From Perkinsus olseni (lineage: Eukaryota > Perkinsozoa > Perkinsida), in NCBI GenBank assembly GCA_013115125.1, contig JABANN010000010.1:1-64000 (forward strand): 64,000 nucleotides of DNA, given 5' to 3'. Positions within the stretch are counted from its first letter, which is position 1, and each line of letters begins with the position of its first letter. Positions 22,252-33,975 of this stretch are shown in pieces. A program made the position numbers and the translations under genes. Under the pieces are notes generated by a model. The model saw only the letters and a program-made list of their open reading frames with translations. It was not told where the DNA came from and did no database searches.

Positions 22252-22636
22252 GTTGAGTTGCTCTATCTCGGTGTGAATTTGAACTAGTGTGCCTTGCCGG
22301 TGTATGCGATTTCTCCTGGCCTACTGGGAGTAGCGCTCAATAGGGATCACTATCTGCGTAGCTGTAATCCCGAGAAGCGACATGGACGAACTTTCTTTTC
22401 TCCGTTAGAGTAGGCGAATACAGTGCTGGAAAGCACGTGTTGGTACTACCAACATGGTAGAGTACAGAAGCGCTGCCAGAGAAATTTCCTCACTCACATT
22501 TTTTCCGGACTTGCGTTCAACATGGCGGTTTCAGATATCTATTTCAGCTTTACGGCCCGTCTGCCGCGCGCGCTGGTTGGCCCCTTGGAGGGATTTTTCA
22601 GTAATGGAGTTGTATCGTTGTGGTAGTTCTTTTGGA

Positions 22637-23840
22637 ATGAGCGACTTAATTTCACCTAGTTTAAGAATGCTGCCGGATGCCGTGCAGCTGACAAACCGAA
22701 CGGCCATAGCTGTTCATCTGTGCATCCTGGAGAACGGGTACTGCCCCGAGGAGCCGCATGTCAGCCGAAAAGAGTCCGGCGAGATTCTTCTGTCGGTCGT
22801 ACCAGTAGATTGGCTGCAAGAAGGGGTCCAAGTCTTCACAAGTAGATATCGTCGTCGAGGGGGTATTGGCAGGGAAGTTGAAGTAAAAATGGTACCGACC
22901 GGTTCGGGTGGAGTGAGTGTGCATGCGTGCAAGATCGGGGTGGGTGATGAGAAGGAAATCGTCAGCGGGGTGGAGGTCGCTGCTGTGAGGATGGACAGTC
23001 TGGATTCGCTGCGAACGAAAGTTGATGAGATGCTGGCCAAATTTGATCCACCGGCGCCGGTATCAGTAGAAACCACGAGGGAGGGCGCAGACCAGGAGTA
23101 TCCAGATCGTCGCATGGACCAAGAAGACGAAAATGTAATACGGGAACAGAGCCGCCGATGCTAATAGTAATTCGGTATTCGGCTAGTAACGTGGGAGCGT
23201 CTGACGAGTAAATGCGCGCAGTCCGTGAGTTGAGGGCCGAACGCCGCCGTCTGGTAGCGTCGGAACCGCGAGGAAGGTCTCTGTTCAACTAGAATTTGTA
23301 CTCATATCTGGAGTCTCTTTCAGCCTCTTCTAATATCAACGAACCCGCCGAACACCATAAGAGATCCTACGACTGGAACGGGAGGGGTTGGGGGCCTCCT
23401 TGTTGGTCCAAGAGATCCACTGTTCAACCGTGGAGATCCGCAGAATGGCCCGGGCAGTCTCCAGCCGCACTGGGATCCTATGGGGCCTGCTGGATTCGAT
23501 GGTAGGCGCATGCAGGGTTGCATTATTCGCAGTAACGGGTATGTGAAAGCGCGCGTGAGATAGAGTGATTGAAGCGACTTGAGGATCGTCTAATGGATCG
23601 TGCCTTGCCCTCTTTGGAACGCGGTCAGTGATTCCAAAGGAGTTTACCTTTTCCACTATTTCAGCTCTGCCACCCAATAATTTTTAGTCGACCGTTGGTC
23701 AGCATCTGCTTTTGTCAGGAGAACCCGACTACGACCATGAAGTGCCTCCACGATTCAACAGACCGCCTCCACCGGGGAAGGGTTTCGGCGGTCATAGGGG
23801 CGGAGGTTTTGGTGGTTCTTTCGGCGGCGGATTTATGTGA
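22637..23840 (+). CDS. PI31/PSMF1-like proteasome regulator
   Basis: Four exons: 22637-23134, about 23230-23276, 23362-23501 and 23719-23840. The N-terminal half has the fold pattern of the PI31/FP domain (AIAVHLCILENGYCPEEP, LLSVVPVDWLQEG, VEVKMVPTGSGGVSVHACKI). The C-terminal half is the Gly/Pro/Asp-rich PI31 tail: VGPRDPLFN, HWDPMGPAGFDGEPDYDHEV, PPRFNRPPPPGKGFGG and GGFGGSFGGGFM at the very end. PI31 binds and regulates the 20S proteasome and helps link it to transport. The exon-1 to exon-2 join is the weakest point. Family assignment rests mainly on the C-terminal half and domain order. Confidence 0.78.
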
Positions 23841-24409
23841 TTTTGAAGTGCCGCCTGTCTCTCGCAAATATCACAGTTTTATGAAACATTCATCTTGTTT
23901 CGTCAATTGTGGGTCGATATCGATCCGAACGGATTCTCGCTTTTAATGGGATTCGCAGAGGCCTTTTGATGTCGGTTTAATGACTATTTCACCACCAGTC
24001 ACACTACAGCAGCCACTGCAGCGGATGAGTTATGGGCAGCAACGTCTCCCCTTCACACCCCGTACGTACAGGATTATCAAGCGGGACTGCGAGGTGATAG
24101 GGGTTGGAGAATCATCGTTGTGATTGATCCAATGAGGAGACTCTCGATTTGGACTAGGCCACGACTTATCATCCTATTAATATCTTGCGGGGGGAGAGCT
24201 CACATAATCGACTAATGAGTGAAATGTTGGGAGCTTACCTGTCCGCTAACTGTTGGTGGTGCGACTGGTACAGCTAGCTCCGTATCCCATCGCTCAGTGT
24301 GAAAGCGCCGAGCAGAGGCTTTCACTTGACTAGTGGCTAGCGAGCTAGGTGAATCGCAGGTCATTAAACTCAGGTCGGTTTCGCGGAGGCAAGTCGTGAT
24401 ATAGATCGC
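23841..24409. other. No supported gene
   Basis: I see no exon, RNA gene or clear repeat in these 569 nt between the PI31-like gene and the next small gene. Confidence 0.35.
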
Positions 24410-24855
24410 ATGAAGAAGGGTAAAGCTGCCGTGTCAGAAGGCGCTGATATCACCGCCGGAGCGTCGCAGGTCACGAGAAGTAGTGTTGGGGGCCGCTCGG
24501 CGGTCTAAATTCTTTGGTCGCGCCAGATAGAGATCGGCGGGGTGAAGCTGGATGAAGAGTCTTTCAGGTATGCCGAATTTGCACGCAACCAGCCGGTGTA
24601 CGACATCCGCATCCACTGCAGCGCCTCCGAAGCGTCGGCGGCCCAAACCGCTACGGCGCCGACAGAGTAGTAGCGATTTCGAGATGGATGTGGCCAGGAA
24701 GGTCACCGTCATGGGGAGAACGGTATGTCGGGGAGTATCGGGACCTGCTACCGTTCACCCATCCTCGGTCCTTGTGCGAGGTTCGCACTGCGAACGCGCT
24801 GTATCGTGACAGGATTGGTAGTGATGAAGCGCCTAGTCTGAACTTCAGACTCTAA
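24410..24855 (+). CDS. Hypothetical small nuclear-type protein
   Basis: Exon candidates read MKKGKAAVSEGADITAGAS, then IEIGGVKLDEESFRYAEFA, then PPKRRRPKPLRRRQSSSDFE with MDVARKVTVMGRT, and finally VRTANALYRDRIGSDEAPS ending in NFRL and TAA at 24855. Each piece looks like protein and most borders have GT/AG, but the phase of one join near 24.57-24.65 kb is not solved. The basic middle segment resembles a nuclear localisation signal. Family unknown. Confidence 0.45.
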
Positions 24856-25013
24856 AGTTCTCGCCCTCAGTCACATTCCTGATGACAAGCTGTTTAACAA
24901 TGTTCGCTGATGCATAGTGCTGCCTCCATCAGATATCTGAAACGGATATAAACCGCCTTGGGAATCCGAAGGTGCGCGTCCTCGCGAAGGTAAGCCTGAT
25001 CTGAGAGCGTCTG

Positions 25014-25085
25014 CGGTGTGGCGGAGGGGTCCATCTGACGGATCCCTCCGCCACACCGGCGGATTCCATGACGGATTCCGTCATG
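25014..25085. repeat. Two adjacent inverted repeats
   Basis: First hairpin: 15-bp arms 25014-25028 and 25044-25058 (CGGTGTGGCGGAGGG and its complement) with a 15-nt loop. Second: CATGACGGA at 25067-25075 and its complement at 25077-25085, a near palindrome. They lie 50 bp before the start of the gene at 25135. They could be regulatory or a remnant of a small mobile element. Confidence 0.7.
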
Positions 25086-25134
25086 TCAGATTGAGCTCAG
25101 CCGCCGGTACAAAACGTTTGATAAGGCTACACTC

Positions 25135-26119
25135 ATGAGCATACCGTCACAGAGTAGAGGTTTCGTGGACATCAAGACCCTCCAGCGAGAATGCGTATCC
25201 GCCCGTATGGCCGATGTGGATGAGAGTGCGTCGGTCGGTCAGGTGCGCCTGAATGCCAGCGGTTCATCATCGGCTGCAGAGGTCCTCGACGAGTGGAGCC
25301 ATAGACTTGCACGAGGAATGGGGCGAACTCCGATAAGGCGTCGGCTCGATGCTGCGGCTGCTCGGCTATCTGGCTCGCCTTCGACTCCTAGCAACCGACA
25401 CATCCGAATTCGAGAGTCGATCGCTCCATCTGGTACTGGTCTAAGAAAATCGGCGACTGAGGGGTCGCCCCTGTCAGGGGCAGTGGATTACATCGGCAAG
25501 AATCGAAGCGCGGTAGGGCAGGTGGCTCTTCCTGGCTTGTGAGGCTCGGGCGTGTCTCATCCGTACCTCCTTAGTTTGATCTTAGAGAAACCGGCACCTC
25601 ACAGGCATTGATGGCAATCGTCCTTAGCAGACCTCTTTCGTTATACCTCATCATGTGGTTTTTCAGGCTCAGCTGTTCGCATCATCACCTGAGCAAAAAA
25701 TCCGCCAAGTAAGGTGTACGATCCAGATTGCCCGAATGAGCAGCTCTGCGGTCTGCGCTGCCACGCTTCGGTATAGTGTCCCATCGCAGGTCCAGTGGAT
25801 GGGAGAAGAACGAGAGAAGCGGATGGAATCGGCCTTCTTGAGTCGCCACAAACCACTGGGGATTTTCGTGCCAGATAGTGATGCAGATAATGAATTGTAA
25901 TATTGGTTCGCCGAGCTGTTGTGCAACATTTCGCCTCATTGCGATGGGCACAGATGTATCGAGCAGCATTCTCACGAGCGGTATTTCAGGCTCGAACCTG
26001 CGGGTCGTCGCGGGATGGGACTACTGACTAGAAGTGCAACGGCAGACTCGAGATTGAGTGCTGCTGGCGGCAGCATTTTCAAGAGGGCAAAGTCACAGTC
26101 GAATGCCAGTAAGAAATAG
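25135..26119 (+). CDS. Hypothetical basic protein, four exons
   Basis: Exons 25135-25521, 25667-25708, 25790-25896 and 25990-26119 join in one frame from ATG to TAG (222 codons). Segments include FVDIKTLQRECVSARMADVD, EVLDEWSHRLARGMGRTPIR, LFASSPEQKIRQ, MGEEREKRMESAFLSRHKPL, GIFVPDSDADNEL and a basic tail GSIFKRAKSQSNASKK. It is rich in Ser, Arg and Ala with much predicted disorder. No domain is recognisable. Clean splice sites and constant frame make it a real gene. A stretch of AGTAGAA-like repeats follows its stop. Confidence 0.65.
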
Positions 26120-26299
26120 TGGAAGTAGAAACAAGTAGAAGTAGAATGCCAGTAGAAACAAATTCAGAGATAGAACTACTAGGCGTACTTTCCAAATATC
26201 GCTCGACTTTCAGTCAGTTGACTCGACTGAGAATCGCGTTCTTACGCAGGCAGACTGCGGCAGGCTTGGGTGTTTGTTCTCGTACAATTCCTTTTAATA

Positions 26300-27620
26300 A
26301 GAGACTCTTATGAGCGAAGCGAGAAGATTCTCCGGGCGCTTCATCCCTGTGATGGTCATTTACTATCATGTCCTACGAGAATCTCGTAACGAGAGACCCA
26401 TCCTAAGAAGGGGGCCCGTACGACGGAGCTGCCAAGCGACAAATCGTCTTCCATGATGACGGAAAGTCCTGGAATCAGTCCCTTGATTGTCGCCTACTCG
26501 TATCCTGGCATGTGTCCTCGAGCGGCCGCTCGTGGTAGCTTGCTAATGGTGCGGAATGTATGTGTAGCAGGGCATCACGTAGTGTGGCACAGCTTAGCGT
26601 GGGGTCCACGTACATTAAGCTCATCTTGGACGACCTCCACTTGACGCAAGTCTACTGGACGTTCCAACCATTGGAATTGCTATTACAAATGCTCCCCTGC
26701 CTTGTTATACCATTGAAACAACTCACGGATTCCCTGCTCCACAATATGCTGCCGGTCGGCATGATGCCGACGGCATCCCTAATGGCCTGACTGATATTGC
26801 ATCTGTGGCCGCGAATTCCTCGATTCCCGCCTAGGGAGCTGCACCCAGCGCAGTGCGCTGGTGGATCTCCCAGAGCTTGAGAAACCTGGCATCTTGTTTA
26901 CGGCCGAGTCGGTTGACCAGATTCGGTCCAGGTTCCTAGGCTCATGATAAGCCGCTTATCTCTCGAATTGCGGGTGACGTTCAGTCTGCTTTGAAAGAGT
27001 ATGGTGTTCGAGACGGACATCAGCTCTGCCTTCAGACATATCCCCATGCACGGAAAGGAGAACCGATACTGTGTCATGAAGGTTGAGGCACAGTGTTACC
27101 AGCATTTCGCTCTGCCATTCGGCGGTCGGTCGTCGCCCTTACTCTGGGACAGTTTGGCGGCTTTGCGGAGACGGCTAGTGTCCCTATATCAACCTCGCGG
27201 TGTAGACGACTCTGCCGATGGCCAACAAAGATTTCAATAGTCGGGATGAGTCGGTTTGTGCAAGCATTCCCTATCGATTTCGGACTTGGTCATGCTCTGT
27301 TCTGAGTACTGCCTGGAGCAGGCGTGTTAATGAAGAGTAAAGTACTTAGGACTACCGGAGGATTAGTCCACCATGCACATTGTTGTCTTACTGGGATATG
27401 TCAACGGCGCGTGCCCCTGCCGAGGGGGAGTGACGTCCTAAAATGCGTTCCACATGACTTTTCTGGGTCCGAGGCCCCGTCACCGAATCTGTCAAGGTTA
27501 TGGGCTTTCCGAATCGCAAACTGCAAATCGCAAGTCATCTACGGAGTTTCCGCAGCTTCCGGATTTCGAAACGATCGTAGCTTCTGCACTCTATTAGAGG
27601 AGTCCTGTACATCTTTTAGG
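26300..27620 (+). mobile_element. Fossil retroelement with reverse-transcriptase core
   Basis: Plus-strand pieces encode reverse-transcriptase palm motifs: ETDISSAFRHIPMHGKENRY, then HFALPFGGRSSPLLWDSLAA and GVDD. A later stretch near 27.34 kb resembles the thumb and connection region. The motifs place it with the LTR/DIRS-like branch rather than LINEs. It differs clearly from the fragment at 13 kb, so these are two lineages. No terminal repeats were recognised. It is broken, with several interruptions, and looks old. Confidence 0.6.
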
Positions 27621-27642
27621 TCAACTGGCTCCTCAGACAGAC

Positions 27643-30063
27643 ATGTCTGGCCGGCAACTGAAGTTGTGGCAAAAGCAGTGGCTCAAGGTCATCGCCGATC
27701 TCATCTCGTGAGAAAGATTGTGAACCTGGCCTTGTCAGTTCCTATCGGCGGCCTCTGCTTTGAAGATCCAGAGCTCCATTCTGTCGGGAAATATTCCGAC
27801 TGATGTTAGGCTGTGGTGAGCCCTCCCCTCATCTCAGTCGGCTCGTTCTTGCCGCCTCACGAAGCCGTGTCACTGCAGGCGAGTCTTCGTCATCGGCATT
27901 TATGTCTTGCGGTTCAAATCGTCCACGAGGCGATTCAAGTTGTCGCGGAAACGGTGGTCACTAGCTGTCAATGCATAGTGAGTTCATTCTCTCTTCTCCA
28001 TTCCGATCCCTTGCTTTCTCGCCATCATTTTCACTCTCAGCGTGAGGTTCTTGAGACCGCTGTGGAGAATGCGGCGAAGAGTTAGTGCAGCACGGCTCCT
28101 TCGGAAGTTGCTCACGACGACTTCACAAGCAGGCCAATTGAGGTAAGGAAAATCATCATTCGTTATCATTGATTTTCCCTTATGCTTCCTCAGCCTGTCG
28201 GTGAAGCGGCTGCTATGGAACACGAGGAGGCTGCAACGACTCTGGAGGCAATTTCATGAAGACATGCAAGTGACGTTGCGGACTGAGTGGATACCGGCCT
28301 TCATCAAAGCGGAGCGTCAGTATCTTATGAAACTCTATCAGGACAATTCAGTAGGCATTTCGCGGGGAACATGGTTGCACTGGATGCTTGGGCGACCCTC
28401 AGCAAACAGAGATCGTGGTGAAGAAGCCATCGCAGGATTTGATTGAGGAGTGGCTAAATGCCTGGCAGAGGGCTAGTTTCGAAGGGAAAGGTCGCTCGAA
28501 AGGAAACAGGCGGAAAGGTTCCCTGCAAAATCGACGTGAGCTTCGTGTCATCTCGGCACTTGAAGGACTGTTGTCATCGGCTGCCTTTTCGTGCCGAATA
28601 CAACAACAGGGAGAGTCGGTCGTCTCTCAGAGGGTCGACGCGGCACCGTGAGAATCTCTGCGAACGCACGAAAGTCGGTGAAAGTCACTTTAAACCCGTC
28701 AGTCCCCGTTACTACTCATTCGCCTGCTCAAAGTGGAGCTAGGCGGATGTCCAGAGTTAATCAGGTGCGTAACCAACGGGTCGTGGGTTCGATTCCGGTT
28801 CAATCTTCAGGAGCCCTCTCGCGATCTTGCTGCACCACAGCAGCAGGGAGGGCGACGTGCCACCGCCTTCCGTGGTGGGCCAAGAGCGTCGGTTTTGACG
28901 AGGAGCGCCGGAGTCCGAAGAGGCAGTCTTTTGGGGTCCGAGGCCGAGGAGATGATGGCTAGCGTTAGTTTAGCGCAGCTCAGGGCCAGAGTCGACGCTG
29001 CCACTCTGCATCCAGTAGGCGGCATCGTATCTACTGCATTCTGGCTACTACGACGGGTGTTGCTGTCCCCTACAGGCACTACGCTTTGGCTTATTGTCGA
29101 TGGAGTACTGCCGTCGTATGCGGAATAAGGCTATACTTGCGAGGAAGCTGGTGACTTCTATGAACGAGGCTCTCAAGCGTCTCCGGGACTGGGTAGGTGG
29201 GATAGCTTTGGGAACTTAAAATAGTCGTCGAAACCCGCGATTGTCGTGCGAAGGAACGCTCGCTGGCACTGTCAGGTTCTGTTTTCCAGAATGTTCCATC
29301 TGGACGGCCAGTCTGCCTCTCTCCTGCTCGTGCCCAGTGTAAGCGCTTTACTCATCCGAGACCATGGCGGGATTCTCTTCACAGACCGACTTCAACAGCG
29401 GTATGCACGGCGATGGCAACAACACCCTCGTCTTCACGGCGAGTAGCATGATGGAGTTCGTCCGGGCAAGTCATGAGTGAGATCCTTGTCCGAGATTGTG
29501 GTGAACTCGATTCGAACTTGGCTGGTCTGATGGGATCAGGTTGTATGGCACGTCAGCTGTTGTCACGCGGAGACCGGAGTCAGTTTCCGAAGGCCGCCGG
29601 CGACCTGTCGTGACGCTGGATGTGCCGGTACTCGCATTGGGCACCAACCGCCTTCCGTCGTTTCGCCGAGTAGCACTGTGTAAAGCCAACTTTTAGGGAA
29701 GCGAGACCGTCAAAGAGGATGACCCGAGTTGCACAGGCAATAAGCATTCCAGGCGGGAAAGCATCGAGCAGCTTGAGGGGATCCTCTCGACTGGAGTAGT
29801 TACCAACTTGAAGGTCGGTGTGCCAGACTGTTGGACAGGGCGATAGTCGTCGCAGTAGTAGGCTGGATAGCGGACTTGAACCCGAGTCGGTTAGGTGGCT
29901 GATTCGATTGTTCCCTTATCGCGCAACCATTGTGATTCTTCAGGAATGCTTTGCCGTGGCTAAAGCTTATGAGGATGAGCTGTGGAGAGAGGCCTTAAAA
30001 CAAGAAGAGGTGGCAATGGGAGTTGCAAAAGCCATGCAGGCTTTCAGGCGCGACGAAGAATGA
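27643..30063 (+). CDS. Long Trp/Arg/Lys-rich helical protein of unknown function
   Basis: From the ATG at 27643 at least nine exons join with constant frame up to about 29190, and three more exons lead to a TGA at 30063. The N-terminal third is a series of basic helices with regularly placed Trp: MSGRQLKLWQKQWLK, RRFKLSRKRWSLAVNAY, VKRLLWNTRRLQRLWRQFHE and KPSQDLIEEWLNAWQRA. This pattern recalls Sfi1/IQ-like centrin- or calmodulin-binding repeats, but no canonical repeat is clear. The middle is disordered and basic. The C-terminal part has helices such as YCRRMRNKAILARKLVTSMN and ECFAVAKAYEDELWREALKQ. The intron 28765-28810 holds a tRNA-like sequence. No family is recognised. Confidence 0.65.
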
Positions 30064-30606
30064 AGTTCACGTTGTCTGATCACACTGAGTTGTTCCCATG
30101 TTGCCATCAGTGATAGCGATGAAGTTTTCTGTTGAGTTAGTCTGGGCGATCTTAGAGGCCTACTTCGATACTATATCGATTGTGTTCTCCTATCTGCAGT
30201 ACCCTTCGTCATCATGCCAAACTCTGACCGCTAGGACGCTCTGCTGGCTGCAAGAGACGCGGCCTTTTAGTCGACCAGTCGGTTAATTCATGCCCGCAGA
30301 AGTTCTCGTTATGTCCGGGTTGTCACGGCGTGCATTTCACCGGTTGTATTCAAGTCCATTGCTCTGATGCGTAGTTCCCATTGGAGGACTATGTGCAGAG
30401 GACTCTGCAGCGTAAATGGCTATGTACTCGTGTTTAGTGGTTTCAGAATGGGCCTAGAGGTTCGAAGTTGGAGGATTTGCATTTCTGACTGTGATCGCTG
30501 GTGAACGGTTGTAGCTTAGTAATCTTAGGGGTGCGCTGAGCGAGCTCGTAGTAGCGCCGTATGCTGCTTCCACTCTGTGTAGTCTAATACGTGTAGTCAA
30601 CGTAAT
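30064..30606. other. Gap without a supported gene
   Basis: These 543 nt between two plus-strand genes show no exon or repeat that I can support. Confidence 0.4.
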
Positions 30607-31933
30607 ATGCAGGGTTGCGAGCAAATGGTAGGGGCTGATAGGACCTCCCAGGACCATGGGGGCTCGTACTCCCACCGGTATCGACTGAAATACGACAAGT
30701 TCACGCGAGAAAGGTACATGAGACTTGTGGAGGAGAAACGGCGGATTGCGAAAAAGTTAGCAAATCCAGCTCCGAGAGGAGAAGCAGCACGAAGCACTCG
30801 GCTTCGCTGCTCAGGATGGCAGATGAGAAGACCGATATGGCGGCGAGAGAACGAGGATTTGATCTGTACAGGCGAGGGCCTCTCAGGCGTTCAAGTCCAA
30901 GGCGGCGAAGGCCACAGGAGGGTGGGTGTATCGCCTTGGGTAAATCTCGATGCTGGCGCTCGTGACTTAGTGGATCATTGGGATTTCAGTTTCCAATTTG
31001 GAGAGGAGTGATTCTGCCCGGGGTGGAGGAATCTCTGCGGCCCCCGAGAAGAGGTCGGGTTGGGGAATGAGGACGGTGAATCTGAAAGCGGACGACGGAT
31101 CTGTGTGGGGCCTCCTTCCCTAGAAGCTCTTCGTAGGGCATGGCACGTTGTCAGCATCTCTTTGAGCCCTCCTACGGGCTTGTCGAATGGGGTGGCGGCG
31201 TACGACCTGTATGATGACGATGACTTCGAGGACACCTCGTCGTCTGAGGGGACCGCCAGGCACGTTCCGTCTAGTATTTCGCTGTTTCCTTCCCCGATCT
31301 TTCAGAGATCCCGAGGAAGGCCGCATCCTCGAGTTCATGGCAACGGCCTCGCCCGAAGAGCTTTCAGAGTTGCGACAGTCCCTGTCTGTTGACGATGGAG
31401 GTGTAGTTGCACCTTCGTTGTTACAGTGTGTGAACATCGTATCTCATTACTTCTCTGAGCCCTGATTTCATACCTATCGCGCTGGTCACCTCTTTCCATG
31501 CCCGAATATTGAACTCCTCGAACCGAACTGACCTCGAGCTGGGCTTCAGACTCATCGTGATGGTCTCTCGGAGGAGGTTATCCGCTCCGTATCAAGCTTG
31601 AATAATGACCAGAAAGCAATACTGATGGAGGTACTCTGGGCAGGATTCCCGATTCTCGGTTGTGTCTTGCGGGGTAGGTTTTGGATGGCGCTGAGGCTCC
31701 CGTAGTAGAACGTGAAGAGTCGGCCGCATCAGCCGAGTTCGAGGAGCCGGACGGTGAGTTCGATCGGCAGTTCATCCTAGGCTGTACTCCCGAGAGCGAT
31801 GTCCTCAGGAAAGCTCGATTTGGAGGAGAACGAGGGACGGGCTCGGAAGGTGGCGATGAAACAGGCGCCTAGTAGAACACTCCTGCGAGCCGTACAGCCG
31901 GAGCGGAGCGAAGATGTGAGATTGACTGGCTGA
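30607..31933 (+). CDS. Hypothetical acidic, multi-exon protein
   Basis: The ATG at 30607 opens an exon with YDKFTRERYMRLVEEKRRIA. Later exons include ASQAFKSKAAKATGGWVYRL, YDLYDDDDFEDTSSSEGTAR, RDPEEGRILEFMATASPEEL, THRDGLSEEVIRSVSSLNND, VLDGAEAPVVEREESAASAE and a final basic segment with ARKVAMKQAPSRTLLRAVQP before the TGA at 31933. The last four joins are sound; those between 30.75 and 31.2 kb are not. The mix of acidic Ser-rich stretches and short helices suggests a scaffold or nuclear protein. No family is recognised. Confidence 0.5.
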
Positions 31934-31995
31934 ATATGAATACCGGCCGAGGTCAGGAAGTAGCGGCCCGCCACCAAGGCATCAGTCGGTGCTCG

Positions 31996-33817
31996 ATGGG
32001 TGACGAGAATGACGCCATGCGAGAGTCGGTCGACGTACGAATGCACACTCTGAATGCAAGCTTGTCGCGGAAGACTTTTGAGGTGAGGGCTTTTAACAGC
32101 TGGACGAACGGCGTCGTTCCGGTTCTCGCGTCGAGCATTAACTGTTCTGACTTACTTTTATTTAGTTGCGATCACAGTACTGATCTTTCGGGTGGGAAGA
32201 CTTTCCGTGTCCTTTCAGGCGTTGAAGCCCTCGCGAGACGGAGAACCGCCTGCCGATTCGCCGAGTGCCAGGCCTGTATCCGCTCTGGAGGTATTGCCGC
32301 CGGTCGACACGACAGGGCGAAGGTGGATAACTTACTCGAACGCCCGATACGTCCCTGTCTGTGTTCAGGCGGCAAGATCAACGGCAGAGCTACTTGGTAC
32401 AGGGACTCGTCACTTCCCGGAGAAGCGTCAATACTACCGCGGAAAACATGGTGGGCGCTGTTGGCGACGGGATGCAGCAGCTGACATGAATTCAGGCGAT
32501 AACGATCCCGGTGTTGCCTCGAGGGAGAGTCCTAGAAGTTGTCATACATTCAACCTGGGGTGACCCGAATCTCGTTGGTGAGTAGTAAGGGTTCGGATTC
32601 TCAATCCGGGCGTATGCGAAGATGAGCATAACGATTGTCGTCACATTTGCGTCCTCATCAGTGCTGTGCCTCAATGTACAGTTGAATAAGGTCCGTAAAG
32701 CGTGGAACCTGGGTCACCACATTTTCTACTCTTACAGAAGGCAGTCTGGAAAGGGGTTTTCGGGCCGGCTCGGAAACTAAGGAAAATCGGTTTCCGTGGG
32801 TGATGTCTTATTGTTCCACGCGGTATGGGTAAATTTCTGCGGAGCTCGCGGGACTGCATAGGTCCAACCACGACCCCTAAGCGTGTTTAGAGATCGTCAG
32901 CAGGTCATGTCAGGTCTGAATGGTATTGAACTGTTTGATGATTCTGGAGGTAGGCTGAGCTTTACGAGAGGCTCGGTGGCATCGACTCTGACGGCTGTGG
33001 AAGTCCTACCGAAGGAGGAGGTTCTACTGGGTTTGGGGGAAATGTGCTGTCGTGTCAACTCGAAGTGGACAACGACAGTGCAACCACGAACATGCTACTG
33101 TGGTCTCTCCTGGCTACTGATTCGCGGACAGTCGCTGAAGTTTTTCTCGTCTGTCGGCGGTAGAAGGGAACTCGGAGGTTCGACCTCCCCTCGCGGACTG
33201 GGCGCACCAGTTTGAGTACAAGGCGCTGGGTTCCCTCGCGATGCCCGGTGCCGATTCATGAGAGGAGACTGTAGGTCTGTCTCAGAAACCTAGCGGAGCG
33301 ATGCTTATGAACCTGGTCCGAGAGCCCTACCTCACCCAAGACGACATGCATACCTGGCTGGCGCTTTTCGATCCTGATGGAAATCAGCGAATCATCCTCG
33401 ACCTCGGACCGAAGCCGGTAGTTCGGTCGCCTCAATTCGTGCATTCTGAGGTTCGGTAGGTTTGCCTGGCGATGGTGCGGGTTTGGAATTACAATAAGTC
33501 GAGGCTGTACTCGGCTAGAGGTGTCAGAAACATTACATTGCTGCTTGACCGGGTGGAAAGCTAGCGATTTTTGGCTCGTGACTTTCGATATCGACAGCTT
33601 GTCGACGACAGGTACCGATATTCACTGGGGAAATTAGGCAAGGGCCAGGGGAACTGAGGCAACCAAGGGAGTGTTGCGAGCATGTACGATATACTGCAGC
33701 AGATCGGTGTTATTCGCCTTGATGCAGATACTCTTCACGGACGATTTAAGTGTCCTTGCTAGGGTGGAAGAGGCGGATTGGCTGGCTGACTCGTTCGAGA
33801 ATGAAGGGGAATCGTGA
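31996..33817 (+). CDS. KATNIP-like protein (DUF4457)
   Basis: The core matches the DUF4457 domain of katanin-interacting protein KATNIP. It has VVIHSTWGDPNLVGLNGIEL, then YLTQDDMHTWLALFDPDGNQ, IILDLGP and VRVWNYNKSRLYSARGVRNI with TLLLD, and the late helix ILFTDDLSVLARVEEADWLA. The split WGDPNLV|GLNGIELF is joined across an unusually long intron (about 32577-32908). The stop is at 33817. An upstream exon chain starting at 31996 (MGDENDAMRESVDVRMHTLN) probably belongs to it, but one phase is unsolved. In animals KATNIP works with the microtubule-severing katanin at the base of cilia. The protein seems shorter than animal KATNIP, which has repeated DUF4457 modules. Confidence 0.75.
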
Positions 33818-33975
33818 CGCCGTGAGGGTATTGGCGATTTTGCACCATCTATGTTGCAGAGGCTATGCAAATTTTCCATGCACATTGCCATGTTTCCTTA
33901 TTGCTCTAAAGGCTGAGCCGTAACAGTGAACTTGGCTGTCTTGCGTTTAGTCGTGGTCATTCCGAGTTCAGTCCT

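Noticed and set aside
27650-27690. Trans-spliced leader-like TGGCTCAAG in the start exon of the Trp-rich gene
   Set aside because: Only nine bases match and they lie within a coding exon; the rest of the leader is absent.
33100-33200. tRNA-like T-arm GGAGGTTCGACCTCC in the KATNIP-like gene
   Set aside because: The surrounding bases do not form acceptor or anticodon stems; it is a small hairpin only.
33634-33891. Minus-strand 85-codon ORF with ATG
   Set aside because: It lies over the last exon of the KATNIP-like gene, whose plus-strand frame continues a known domain.
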